Positions 23,933 to 31,324 of a stretch of DNA of 43,171 nt are shown here, piece after piece (positions within the stretch are counted from its first letter, which is position 1; each line of letters begins with the position of its first letter). The notes under the pieces are model-generated. The model was not told where the DNA came from, did not search any database, and saw only the letters and a program-made list of their open reading frames with translations. The stretch comes from a virus, in IMG/VR virus record IMGVR_UViG_3300042863_002281, positions 1 to 43,171 of that record; one strand, 5' to 3'. Made by a program: the position numbers and the translations under genes.

Positions 23933-24361
23933 CTATCGAAATGGGATTGATAATCCCATACCATAATTTATTCCATTCATATAGTTAACCCCTAAAGTAA
24001 AGTCAGGCCCCCTTTCAACATTTAATAGAATTCTAAGGGGATAAATTTTAACCCAAACATCTGGTTTGAACTCGGTATTCTGTATAAAACTTTCCAAAAA
24101 TACACCGCCCATGACCGATACTTTATTTTTATAAGTAAGACTTATTCCCGCACGATTAATTCTTGACTGAGGAGTTGTATACATATATGGTTGTGGGAAC
24201 GATGTGGTGATATAACCACCCATATAAAATCCAAGACCACTGTAGTTGTTATTATATGTCACAACAAGACTCTTATCGTTTGGAACATACATCACATCTG
24301 AGGTTTGCCCGTACACTACGGAACAAACTAAAATTAAAAATAAAGTAATAGTTGTTTTCAT
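23933..24361 (-). CDS. Small exported outer-membrane-like protein
   Basis: The 142-residue protein has a clear signal peptide (MKTTITLFLILVCSVVYG, cut before QTS). A beta-rich body with alternating aromatic residues follows, with a C-terminus ending in GMGLSIPFR. The pattern is that of a small outer-membrane barrel. It resembles the C-terminal half of the gene at 28011-28853. A host-type promoter box with 4-base spacing lies before it. Altering or blocking surface receptors is a possible job. Confidence 0.75.
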   Translation of the reverse strand: MKTTITLFLILVCSVVYGQTSDVMYVPNDKSLVVTYNNNYSGLGFYMGGYITTSFPQPYMYTTPQSRINRAGISLTYKNKVSVMGGVFLESFIQNTEFKPDVWVKIYPLRILLNVERGPDFTLGVNYMNGINYGMGLSIPFR

Positions 24362-24365
24362 GAGA

Positions 24366-24373
24366 CAAATATA
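24366..24373 (-). promoter_or_regulatory. Host-type promoter -7 box
   Basis: Minus-strand TATATTTG, ending 4 bases before the ATG at 24361. It sits almost back to back with the plus-strand box at 24375-24382. Confidence 0.6.
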
Positions 24374-24374
24374 C

Positions 24375-24382
24375 TACTTTTG
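24375..24382 (+). promoter_or_regulatory. Host-type promoter -7 box
   Basis: TACTTTTG fits TAnnTTTG. It lies 34 bases before the ATG at 24417, one base from the opposing box on the other strand. Confidence 0.5.
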
Positions 24383-24416
24383 TGTCAATATAAAAAGAGT
24401 ATTAAAACAAACACAT

Positions 24417-24629
24417 ATGAACGAAAAATTGATTACCATGTTGAAACTATCTGCAGAGTCAGATAAAGCAAAAGCATTATTAACTTTAGACCTTTTGGGA
24501 AACAGAGCTGTTGGTATCGGTGACCACTCAACTAAAGACTTCTACAGCAACGCTGAAGAAGCACTACAAATGTTGGTAGACGCTGAAGACAGATTAAAGG
24601 TTATTGAGAAGTATTTTGGTGGAAAATAA
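24417..24629 (+). CDS. Small helical protein upstream of structured RNA
   Basis: The 70-residue protein starts at 24417 (MNEKLITMLKLSAES) with an A-rich leader; a longer in-frame start at 24246 would run through the divergent gene and promoter. It is helical and acidic (AEEALQMLVDAEDRLKVIEKYF). Only 6 bases separate its stop from the tRNA-like RNA, so both are probably on one transcript ended by the terminator at 24817. Function unknown. Confidence 0.7.
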   Translation: MNEKLITMLKLSAESDKAKALLTLDLLGNRAVGIGDHSTKDFYSNAEEALQMLVDAEDRLKVIEKYFGGK

Positions 24630-24635
24630 TTACAC

Positions 24636-24803
24636 TGTAGAGTGTTGGAATAGGTTTAGGTAATGCTGGCCGTGGCATACAAGCCCTCCTGTCTCGGGGG
24701 TGAGGACCAAGAAATAGATTGATAATATGGGGTAGACCACCAGCTTGCAAGCGTTGTGTTATCAATTGAATCTCCTCGTGGTGGTTCGAATCCATCCTCT
24801 ACA
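24636..24803 (+). ncRNA. tRNA-like RNA with interrupted body
   Basis: The ends form a perfect tRNA frame. TGTAGAG (24636-24642) pairs with CTCTACA (24797-24803) over 7 bp, and a normal T arm (GGTGG-TTCGAAT-CCATC, 24780-24796) precedes it. The start TGTTGGAATAGG and the segment GGTAGACCACCAGC (from 24731) resemble the two sides of a class II (Leu-type) D arm, but about 80 bases lie between them. The insert can form GTA-a-TGC/GCA-TAC and CCCTC/GGGGG hairpins. The anticodon stem is weak (CAGC/GTTG round an 8-base loop), so no anticodon is called. No CCA is encoded. It could be an intron-bearing tRNA, a decayed tRNA or a tRNA-mimicking RNA. Confidence 0.55.
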
Positions 24804-24816
24804 GCCTCAAGTTATT

Positions 24817-24847
24817 AACATCCCGTAAATTCGGGATGTTTTTTTTT
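24817..24847 (+). terminator. Rho-independent terminator
   Basis: AACATCCCG (24817-24825) pairs with CGGGATGTT (24832-24840) round a 6-base loop, followed by a T run. It ends the transcript carrying the tRNA-like RNA. Confidence 0.9.
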
Positions 24848-24894
24848 GACTATTATTTTTTATTTACCTAAAATTATAAAAAACATTAGAACTT

Positions 24895-25938
24895 ATGTCT
24901 CGAATAGATGAATTAAAAAAACAGTTCCCTGAACTAAACATGACTATGTTCGATTTATTTAAAAGAATCGACACCTCAAGCAGTTATAAATATTTTCCAT
25001 TATTATGTAAGGTATTTGGTAAAAGATTTAATATGTTAGACCAATACGAGAACAATAAGGTAAAGAAGGATATTGCAAAATTAGAAATCCATGAAAACTT
25101 ACTTAGTAGAGGAATCGCTACTGACGGATTAACAGAAAATGAACTGTATTACTTACATTACATTACAGATTATTTCAATAATGATAATTATTTCACAGTG
25201 AAAGATTTCATGCGTTACATGGAAAAAAATCAAATTGAAAATAAAGATGTTACATCTTATTCAACGATTGATGATTTAAGGGCGGCAATTACTTTGGCAA
25301 GTATTAAGGAATTAACTAAGGAACTTGAGGGTCAGGTAGTTAAAGAATATGAAGATGATAAATGGTTAGTGGTTAGACCTTTAACATTCCAATCGTCTTC
25401 TAAGTATGGTGCAACCACAAGATGGTGTACCACTTACCAAAAAGAAAAACAATATTTTGAGAAATATTGGCAATATGGAATCTTGGTTTACTTCATCAAC
25501 AAAGTAACTGGATACAAATTCGCAGGATATAAATCATTAAGAGATGGTGATGAGTTAAGTTTTTGGAATGCCGAAGACCGTAGAATTGATTACTTAGATG
25601 TGGATGCTGACGATTATTTATTCCCTATTGTTAGAAGAATTCTTAGTTCCAATAAAACAAATAAAGAATTATGTTCAACTGAAATTCAAAACCAAGTTAT
25701 GTCAGAATGTGGATATAACGTTTTAAAAATGTCAGCTCCTGAACCAATGATGGATATGGGTGAGGAAATAGGTGAGATGGAAGTTCGTGAACCTCGGTAC
25801 ATGGGTGAAGCTATGATGGGTTTCGAAGAACAAATACGAGAAGAAATTGACCGTAATGTTGTAAGACAATTAAGGGAGGTTGTAAGAGAACACTATCCTG
25901 AGGATTTAATCTCAGAAACAATGCCGATGAGAGCCTAA
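24895..25938 (+). CDS. Phage protein with WCT-motif domain, unknown function
   Basis: The 347-residue protein has a helical first half. A central domain (about residues 160-250) follows with the phrase YGATTRWCTTYQKEKQYF, then GILVYFINKVTGYKFAGYK and ELSFWNAEDRRIDYL. A Trp-Cys-Thr core with a following strand pair occurs in proteins of many large phages, but I know of no proven function. The C-terminus is Met/Glu-rich and acidic, then helical. It is flanked by terminators on both sides and so is a single-gene unit. I could not identify its promoter. Confidence 0.75.
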   Translation: MSRIDELKKQFPELNMTMFDLFKRIDTSSSYKYFPLLCKVFGKRFNMLDQYENNKVKKDIAKLEIHENLLSRGIATDGLTENELYYLHYITDYFNNDNYFTVKDFMRYMEKNQIENKDVTSYSTIDDLRAAITLASIKELTKELEGQVVKEYEDDKWLVVRPLTFQSSSKYGATTRWCTTYQKEKQYFEKYWQYGILVYFINKVTGYKFAGYKSLRDGDELSFWNAEDRRIDYLDVDADDYLFPIVRRILSSNKTNKELCSTEIQNQVMSECGYNVLKMSAPEPMMDMGEEIGEMEVREPRYMGEAMMGFEEQIREEIDRNVVRQLREVVREHYPEDLISETMPMRA

Positions 25939-25944
25939 AATAAC

Positions 25945-25970
25945 AAACCCACCTTTATGGTGGGTTTTTT
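25945..25970 (+). terminator. Rho-independent terminator
   Basis: AAACCCACC (25945-25953) pairs with GGTGGGTTT (25959-25967), followed by TTT. Confidence 0.88.
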
Positions 25971-25977
25971 TATTCTA

Positions 25978-26032
25978 TGCCAAACAAATTTTGAAATTAT
26001 AATTTGTTCGGCATTTAACAATTTGTTTGGCA
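25978..26032. repeat. Three-copy 13-bp repeat, one copy inverted
   Basis: TGCCAAACAAATT (25978-25990) is the exact reverse complement of AATTTGTTTGGCA at 26020-26032. A third copy with one change, AATTTGTTCGGCA, lies at 26001-26013, 19 bases from the last. The repeat sits between two convergent genes. It could be a binding site array, a fold-back RNA that ends the minus-strand transcript, or a recombination scar. Confidence 0.7.
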
Positions 26033-26045
26033 CGGATAAACCTTA

Positions 26046-26339
26046 TTAAAATAAAGGTCTTTTGTTCCAATAAATGCGGAGGTCTTTGTCAACACCTAAC
26101 ATTTTGAAAAAACTTGAAATGTCTGAATTAACTACATTTATAAAACTACCTTTAGACCAATCAGGGTCTATGTCTAAGAAAAAGGCAACTCTATTAGGGT
26201 TTGCCTCACCATATCGTACTTTGTGAACCGTAATCTTTATTGGTTCGTCATCTTCACCAACTAATTCATCATTAATTTTAGGTTCAATAACATCATCAAT
26301 ATAAGTTTGTAAGTATTTTTCAATTTTACCTGAATCCAT
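26046..26339 (-). CDS. Small protein sharing a domain with the 22937 gene
   Basis: This 97-residue acidic protein ends with VNSDISSFFKMLGVDKDLRI, similar in order and spacing to NSKLENFLQYFGVDKKVI in the N-terminal part of the metallopeptidase-like protein at 22937-23920. Both have a preceding strand with Leu/Phe-x-Asp/Ile-x-Pro and a Trp. It is the last gene of a minus-strand operon that begins with the polyphosphate kinase. Function unknown. Confidence 0.65.
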   Translation of the reverse strand: MDSGKIEKYLQTYIDDVIEPKINDELVGEDDEPIKITVHKVRYGEANPNRVAFFLDIDPDWSKGSFINVVNSDISSFFKMLGVDKDLRIYWNKRPLF

Positions 26340-26341
26340 TA

Positions 26342-26884
26342 TTAAGAATTTGAAGAAGAAAGACCTAATTGTTTAGAGTATTTTCCAATATTACAAGACC
26401 AATATCCTGCGGTTGTTCTGTCTGTTTTTTGAAGACAATTACTACTTTCTTTAATCACTAATTTAGACTCACCAAAAGTTACTTTTTTAAGACCTCCTGT
26501 TTTACTCTTAGTGTAGACCGCAAATTTCTTATGTCCTCTTGGAGTTTTCGATTCCGTTAAAGTATCCTCTTCAGTCTCGTTAATATAAGGTGCATCCAAA
26601 TAGATGTATTGTTTACCAATTTTAACTTTCTTACCCAAATCAGATTCAACCATTAATTTGTCTTTGTAATTTAAATCGATTTTACCCTCATTATAAAGGT
26701 CTCTAACTTCATTAACTAAATTAAAATAACCTTCAGAGTAAACTCTAAAAACATTATTAGTTAATGACATATCGTTTTCAATGTGATATTGTAAAGCATC
26801 GGAAACTTCAACATTCTCTTTTAATATTAAAGATTTGTTTAAATGGTTTCCCAACGTTTCTTTTATCAATTGTTTTAAACTCAT
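26342..26884 (-). CDS. Tagged protein with small basic Cys-containing C-terminal domain
   Basis: The 180-residue protein opens with a leader ending SLILKE/N (Glu23). A further [LI]-x-E site, INE/T at about 101-103, lies before the C-terminal domain. That domain (about 115-172: RGHKKFAVYTKSKTGGLKKVTFG, then NCLQKTDRTTAGYWSCNIGKYSKQLGL) resembles the small basic domain found in many T4-like and marine phage proteins (DUF5872-like). Two Cys and the T-x-GYW-x-C phrase are its marks. It sits 4 bases after the polyphosphate kinase gene, and I infer packaging with it. Confidence 0.75.
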   Translation of the reverse strand: MSLKQLIKETLGNHLNKSLILKENVEVSDALQYHIENDMSLTNNVFRVYSEGYFNLVNEVRDLYNEGKIDLNYKDKLMVESDLGKKVKIGKQYIYLDAPYINETEEDTLTESKTPRGHKKFAVYTKSKTGGLKKVTFGESKLVIKESSNCLQKTDRTTAGYWSCNIGKYSKQLGLSSSNS

Positions 26885-26888
26885 AATA

Positions 26889-27980
26889 TTATGGCTTTAA
26901 TATTGCTAATGCCTCAGGGTAATCTTTATCTAACACTTTTTCGTCTTTACCTTCATACGGTATGTTTTGCAAAACATATCTAATAGCATTTAACCCTGAA
27001 ACTCTTTTATCTTCGGCATCAACAATAACCCACGGGTTATTAACGGATGAAGTTTTATCAAATAATTTTTCTTTAAATTCGGTAAATCTATCCCAAAGGT
27101 CTTGCATTTTAGAATCATTAGGTGAGTATTTCCAATATTTTAAAGGTGATTGTTGTCTAATATCAAATCTTCTTTTTTGAGTGTCTTTATCAATTGAAAA
27201 CCATAGTTTAAATAAGTAATCTCCTTCTTTAACTAAATCGTTTTCAAAATCTTCAACATTTTCCATAAAGTCTTCATATTCTTCTACAGACCCGTATCCC
27301 ATCACTGGTTCAATTAAACCTCTATTATACCAACTTCTATCAAATAAGTTAATCATACCTGATTTAATTTGGTTTCTATATCTTCCCCACCAATCTTTTC
27401 TATCTTCAGGAGTAGGAACCCCTAATGCAATAACATTATAATATCTTGGGTTTAAATTTTCGACAAACTTTTTAATTGTTGACCCTTTACCCGCAGAATC
27501 TCTACCTTCAAATACGATTATAACTGTCTTGTCCGTTTTCTTTAACCATTCTTGGAGTTTTAATAACTCAACCTGCATTTCATAAAGTTCTTTTCTAAAA
27601 ACTTTCTTTGGTATTATTGACGGCTCTTCAAATTCGTAATCTTCACTTTCAGGTTCTGTACCGTAACCACTACGTTCTCTGTATTTTAAAGAATTTATAA
27701 TCTTTCCAAGATAGTCAACTACATTTTTTTTCTTATCACCTTTTTTCAATAAGATTTTTCTTAACCCTCTTTCTAATAGTCCGAAATCAATAATTTGGTT
27801 TTTAGATAAAACAGTAATTTCCATTAACATTTTTTCAATGGATTTATTGTAAAGTCTCAAGTACTTTAAAATTTCAACTGTTTTACCTAAGTTAATGTTC
27901 ATTTGAAGATTAGTTTCCTCATCTTCTTTAATGACACCCATTATACTTTGTATTCTTTCTATTTCGGTTAGGAGCTTCAT
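26889..27980 (-). CDS. ppk2: Polyphosphate kinase 2 with N-terminal propeptide
   Basis: Residues 125-345 of 363 form a complete PPK2 domain. Walker A GRDSAGKGS is at 159-167, the Walker B region FDRSWYNR at 213-220, and the lid RRFDIRQQSPLKYWKYSP at 270-287. PPK2 enzymes move phosphate between polyphosphate and nucleotides, usually making ATP or GTP from the diphosphates. What is unusual is the first 125 residues. A leader ends GVIKE/D at 15-20, followed by a helical region unlike ordinary PPK2, which start near the domain. The leader belongs to the family on the other putative internal virion proteins, so the kinase may be packaged and delivered with the DNA. Confidence 0.92.
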   Translation of the reverse strand: MKLLTEIERIQSIMGVIKEDEETNLQMNINLGKTVEILKYLRLYNKSIEKMLMEITVLSKNQIIDFGLLERGLRKILLKKGDKKKNVVDYLGKIINSLKYRERSGYGTEPESEDYEFEEPSIIPKKVFRKELYEMQVELLKLQEWLKKTDKTVIIVFEGRDSAGKGSTIKKFVENLNPRYYNVIALGVPTPEDRKDWWGRYRNQIKSGMINLFDRSWYNRGLIEPVMGYGSVEEYEDFMENVEDFENDLVKEGDYLFKLWFSIDKDTQKRRFDIRQQSPLKYWKYSPNDSKMQDLWDRFTEFKEKLFDKTSSVNNPWVIVDAEDKRVSGLNAIRYVLQNIPYEGKDEKVLDKDYPEALAILKP

Positions 27981-28001
27981 AACACTAAGTGTATTTTTTA
28001 T

Positions 28002-28009
28002 TATAAATA
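28002..28009 (-). promoter_or_regulatory. TATTTATA motif (candidate phage late promoter)
   Basis: Minus-strand TATTTATA, 21 bases upstream of the ppk2 ATG at 27980. Confidence 0.5.
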
Positions 28010-28010
28010 C

Positions 28011-28853
28011 TTAGAAGTTAACTCCTAATCCAAATGTACCATTATTGATTATAGGGTCGTAGTCTAATTTTATTGTGAAGTTTTTATAATCATGTAACGC
28101 TCCAACTTTCATGGTTGTGAACCTATCCAAATATTTTGGAAAAGTTATAAGTCCCAAAGCATCCTTTCCTCTCCACTTTACATCTTCACTCACAGTTCCA
28201 ATCATAAAATGAACTCCCGTTCTTTTGATTCTTTTACCAGCACCAATGTAAAAACTATTTCTCTGAACTAAATCGTCAACGAGTGGAAAATCTATTTGTG
28301 TTACATTTCCATATGGAAAAAATGTTGAATTATCTCGTTCTAAAGTTGCATTGTATTCGGTAATGAAATATCCTTTATTACCAATAGTAAAGAAACCTCC
28401 TATTTGTCTATCAGTAGTTTTTTGAATACCAAAACTTATAATAGGTTTTTTCCCTCTAATAGTCTCTGTCTTACCATTATCATACACATATATTCTTGAT
28501 GGTTGTCTGTAACCCCAATCATTAGTGTACCAACTTGGTGACCAATGGTTCCAACCAAATCCTGGTGCTCCCCACATATCCCATCTATTCCATCCCCATC
28601 CAAAATTGTTCATTAACCATGGGTCTCTAACAATTATGTTTGAATTTGGTCTTGTTCGTGGAGGTATGTTAATATTTCTTGGAGGGTTATTTCTCCAACT
28701 ACTTACTTCATTTCTTTGTGGTGTAGACGGTTGTACCGATGGTGTAGACCTTGGTGGTGGTGTTGATTGTTGAGGTGGGTTATTTCTCCAAGAAGAAACT
28801 TGTCCAAAAGTTAGCAAGGGGAAAATCAATAACGACAATAATATATTTCTCAT
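28011..28853 (-). CDS. Exported outer-membrane-barrel-like protein
   Basis: The 280-residue protein has a signal peptide (MRNILLSLLIFPLLTFG). A Pro/Ser/Arg-rich region follows in which VSSWRNNPP occurs twice (about residues 19-27 and 50-58), then a Trp/Asn-rich stretch and a beta-rich C-terminal half ending in NGTFGLGVNF. A terminal Phe after alternating residues is the classical outer-membrane barrel signal. The C-terminal half resembles the small exported protein at 23933-24361. The gene has a TATTTATA motif and is divergent from the exported-protein operon. Confidence 0.78.
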   Translation of the reverse strand: MRNILLSLLIFPLLTFGQVSSWRNNPPQQSTPPPRSTPSVQPSTPQRNEVSSWRNNPPRNINIPPRTRPNSNIIVRDPWLMNNFGWGWNRWDMWGAPGFGWNHWSPSWYTNDWGYRQPSRIYVYDNGKTETIRGKKPIISFGIQKTTDRQIGGFFTIGNKGYFITEYNATLERDNSTFFPYGNVTQIDFPLVDDLVQRNSFYIGAGKRIKRTGVHFMIGTVSEDVKWRGKDALGLITFPKYLDRFTTMKVGALHDYKNFTIKLDYDPIINNGTFGLGVNF

Positions 28854-28868
28854 GGTATCCTATTTTAC

Positions 28869-28876
28869 TATAAATA
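28869..28876 (-). promoter_or_regulatory. TATTTATA motif (candidate phage late promoter)
   Basis: Minus-strand TATTTATA, 15 bases upstream of the ATG at 28853. The plus-strand copy at 28900 makes this a divergent pair. Confidence 0.5.
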
Positions 28877-28899
28877 CCTTTCAAGTTGGTCTTTTAATA

Positions 28900-28907
28900 T
28901 ATTTATT
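28900..28907 (+). promoter_or_regulatory. TATTTATT motif (candidate phage late promoter)
   Basis: Plus-strand TATTTATT, 19 bases before the ATG at 28927. It probably drives the exported-protein operon 28927-35240. Confidence 0.5.
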
Positions 28908-28926
28908 AATACCAAGATACTATTAA

Positions 28927-29427
28927 ATGAAAAAATTATTATTATTGATGCTCTTACCATTTTTATTGGCATCACACCAACCAACCCAAGAACCTAAGAA
29001 GGTTCACATTCAATCTGTTGAGAACAAAATTCAAATTGGTTCTCTCGCAAAAAACAGAAACTTAACATTCGGAGTTAAGAACATTCTCTTAGAGAATTTA
29101 CAAGAGTTAAATTATGAAGTTACGGACTCAATTGAGAATTCGGATTACTCATTAAAAGTAGAATTATTATATTTCGATGTACTACAAACAAACTCTGGCG
29201 TTTCCGTATTTCACAAAAATAACAATGAAACTATTTTAAGAATCAAAGGTTATTTGTACGACAAAAACGGAAAAAAAGTGAAAGATTTCCTCGCGACAGG
29301 TAAGTCATCCGAAATTTCACTATCAACATTGATTATATCTGAAGGAGGTAATATAAATCAGACCTCCGTTTCTAATGTAATAAAAAAGTCCTGTGAGACA
29401 TTAATTTTTAATCTATTTAGTAAATGA
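28927..29427 (+). CDS. Small exported protein, first gene of envelope operon
   Basis: The 166-residue protein has a signal peptide (MKKLLLLMLLPFLLASH) and no lipobox. The mature part has an alpha/beta pattern (GVKNILLENLQELNYEV, YSLKVELLYFDVL, ILRIKGYLYDKNGKKVKDF). It is reminiscent of periplasmic or lipoprotein partners that assemble with CsgG-like channels, but I cannot place it in a family. Its stop overlaps the start of the T9SS cargo gene (ATGA). Confidence 0.72.
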   Translation: MKKLLLLMLLPFLLASHQPTQEPKKVHIQSVENKIQIGSLAKNRNLTFGVKNILLENLQELNYEVTDSIENSDYSLKVELLYFDVLQTNSGVSVFHKNNNETILRIKGYLYDKNGKKVKDFLATGKSSEISLSTLIISEGGNINQTSVSNVIKKSCETLIFNLFSK

Positions 29428-31319
29428 AAAAACTAATTTCGGTGGTATCCCTACTTTTAATGAGCATTGTAGGATACTCACAAACACCCGAAATCGGTCA
29501 TTTTCAACAGTTATCAACGATTAAGAGAGGAGACACTTTAGATGTCGCATGGTACTTCAAACCCGCAGTGGGGACGGATGTCAGGACCTTTCAAATCGAT
29601 TGGCAATACAAAAAGGCGTTGTTAACACATATATCGTCTTCTGTTGATGCGGCCGTGGCGGGTAATGCACCTGTATTAGATTTCAAGTCGTGGGAGAACT
29701 ACAAATACGGTTCTTACTCGAATGGAGTCTACAACTATGTGTCTGATTCTGACTGGTCGATTGGTAGAAACTATCTTATTCTAAGTAATGGTAGTCAAAT
29801 CAGTTCGAATGGTTATATCATTCGCAATAAGTTTAAAGTAAACGATGTTCCTTCTAATTTTGATGAGGATTCGGTACGAGTTAACTGGGCGAGAATGTTT
29901 AAACTCGATGGTACATCTATCGGAGACAATATCGCATCGTTATCTCATCAAGTATTGGACCTTAAGTTATTAGGTAACTTAACAATTTCTGGAAAGATAT
30001 GGTTCCCTTCAACCATAACGACTCAGACATTACCGACATTGTATTGTTACGATAACGTAACCAATGTTTTGGTGTCTCAAACCATTCCTGATTTAAATGG
30101 TAATTACACCTTTAATAACGTTGACGAAAACAAAACCTATAAAATTGAGGTTAGGTTCCCGTCGGCACAGTTGTCGTCAATAAGAGACAATGCTGTTACA
30201 ATATCTGACGCGGTGAAGGCATATAACGAATACATCAATACTGATGTAAATCAAAATATGACACGTCAATATCTTAGACATGGTTTGTCTTATTTAATTG
30301 GTGACATAAATTTGAGTCAATCTTTTGATGGTGGTGACCCTTACTCAATTTACGCATCTGTATCAGGGTTAGCACCGATAAACACAAGTAATCTTATCAA
30401 TGTGTTTACAAAAGAAACCTACGACTCTTTAGTTTTAGGTACGGACCAATGGACAACATGGCAAAACCATTCGAACAAAGGAATATTCCTAACAACTACT
30501 GTGGGTACCACAAACTTATCTTTAGACATCAAATACTTTGTTTTAGGTGATGTTGACAGAAGTCACTCTTCACCTGTATTTAACGGAACAACCGAAGTTT
30601 TAGCGGCGGTTTATAAAGGTCAGTTTGATGTAAACATCGCTAACTCATACGCAGTTGGAAGTCCAATGTATGTCCCATTCAATGTTTCAACAAATGGGTC
30701 GTTATCTAATGGATTACAATTTGAAATGAAGTATGATGTAACCAAAGTTAAATTTGATGAAATAGTTTCAAACATACAAGGTCCATGGTTACAATATGTA
30801 ACACATGATGACGTAAACGGAATCGTAAGATTCGGAGGAATGAATAACCAACAAAATGGGTCGCTACAAGGTGTAGCGACTCCATTTGTTTTAAAATTTT
30901 TAGCCAAAAATCCTAGTGAGGATATTAATTCAAGTGTTTCAATCAGAAGTTTAATGGATGCATCTCATAAAGATGGAGACCACTTCAACATTAACCTTTC
31001 AACAGGTATGATTGTATTATCATACAGAGCCAACAATCCTAATATAATAACCGCAACAGAACCAACGGTAACATTATATCCAAACCCTACTAACGGTATT
31101 GTTAATATTTCTATAGATTTATTACCTAAAACTAAAATGAACGCATCTATTTATAATAATATTGGTAGATTGGTAATGAATGTTGGGGATTTCACATCTG
31201 ACGAGTTTAATTTAAACCATAAAGAAACCGTAGACGTGGGAAACCTGATGAGTGGAGTTTATTACATTATTCTATCAGGATACAATAAAAAAATAACTAA
31301 ACCCTTTATTAAAAATTAA
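29424..31319 (+). CDS. T9SS-sorted secreted protein with cohesin/dockerin-like modules
   Basis: The 631-residue protein has a signal peptide (cut after VGYSQ, about residue 20) and a type IX secretion sorting tail at about 548-631. The tail signature is LYPNPTNG, then NNIGRLV, SGVYYIIL and a basic end KPFIKN. Between them are a beta-sandwich region, a calcium-loop-like GDINLSQSFDGGD and GDVDRSHSS (dockerin-like), and a cohesin-like module at about 405-520 (LQFEMKYDVTKVKFDEI, IVRFGGMN). In Bacteroidota such tails direct export across the outer membrane and attachment to surface LPS. The phage would therefore use the host's T9SS to display this protein. It is the centre of a polycistronic operon of exported proteins. 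Confidence 0.88.
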   Translation: MKKLISVVSLLLMSIVGYSQTPEIGHFQQLSTIKRGDTLDVAWYFKPAVGTDVRTFQIDWQYKKALLTHISSSVDAAVAGNAPVLDFKSWENYKYGSYSNGVYNYVSDSDWSIGRNYLILSNGSQISSNGYIIRNKFKVNDVPSNFDEDSVRVNWARMFKLDGTSIGDNIASLSHQVLDLKLLGNLTISGKIWFPSTITTQTLPTLYCYDNVTNVLVSQTIPDLNGNYTFNNVDENKTYKIEVRFPSAQLSSIRDNAVTISDAVKAYNEYINTDVNQNMTRQYLRHGLSYLIGDINLSQSFDGGDPYSIYASVSGLAPINTSNLINVFTKETYDSLVLGTDQWTTWQNHSNKGIFLTTTVGTTNLSLDIKYFVLGDVDRSHSSPVFNGTTEVLAAVYKGQFDVNIANSYAVGSPMYVPFNVSTNGSLSNGLQFEMKYDVTKVKFDEIVSNIQGPWLQYVTHDDVNGIVRFGGMNNQQNGSLQGVATPFVLKFLAKNPSEDINSSVSIRSLMDASHKDGDHFNINLSTGMIVLSYRANNPNIITATEPTVTLYPNPTNGIVNISIDLLPKTKMNASIYNNIGRLVMNVGDFTSDEFNLNHKETVDVGNLMSGVYYIILSGYNKKITKPFIKN

Positions 31320-31324
31320 AAAAA

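Noticed and set aside
24660-24710. HDV-like ribozyme in the insert of the tRNA-like RNA
   Set aside because: A TCCTGTC loop looks vaguely similar, but I could not find a matching P1 strand or the active-site C region.
24636-24803. Reading the tRNA-like RNA as a tmRNA
   Set aside because: A short frame after GCT exists, but the 5' end lacks the conserved tmRNA start, there is no plausible tag ending in LAA-type residues, and the length is about half the usual.
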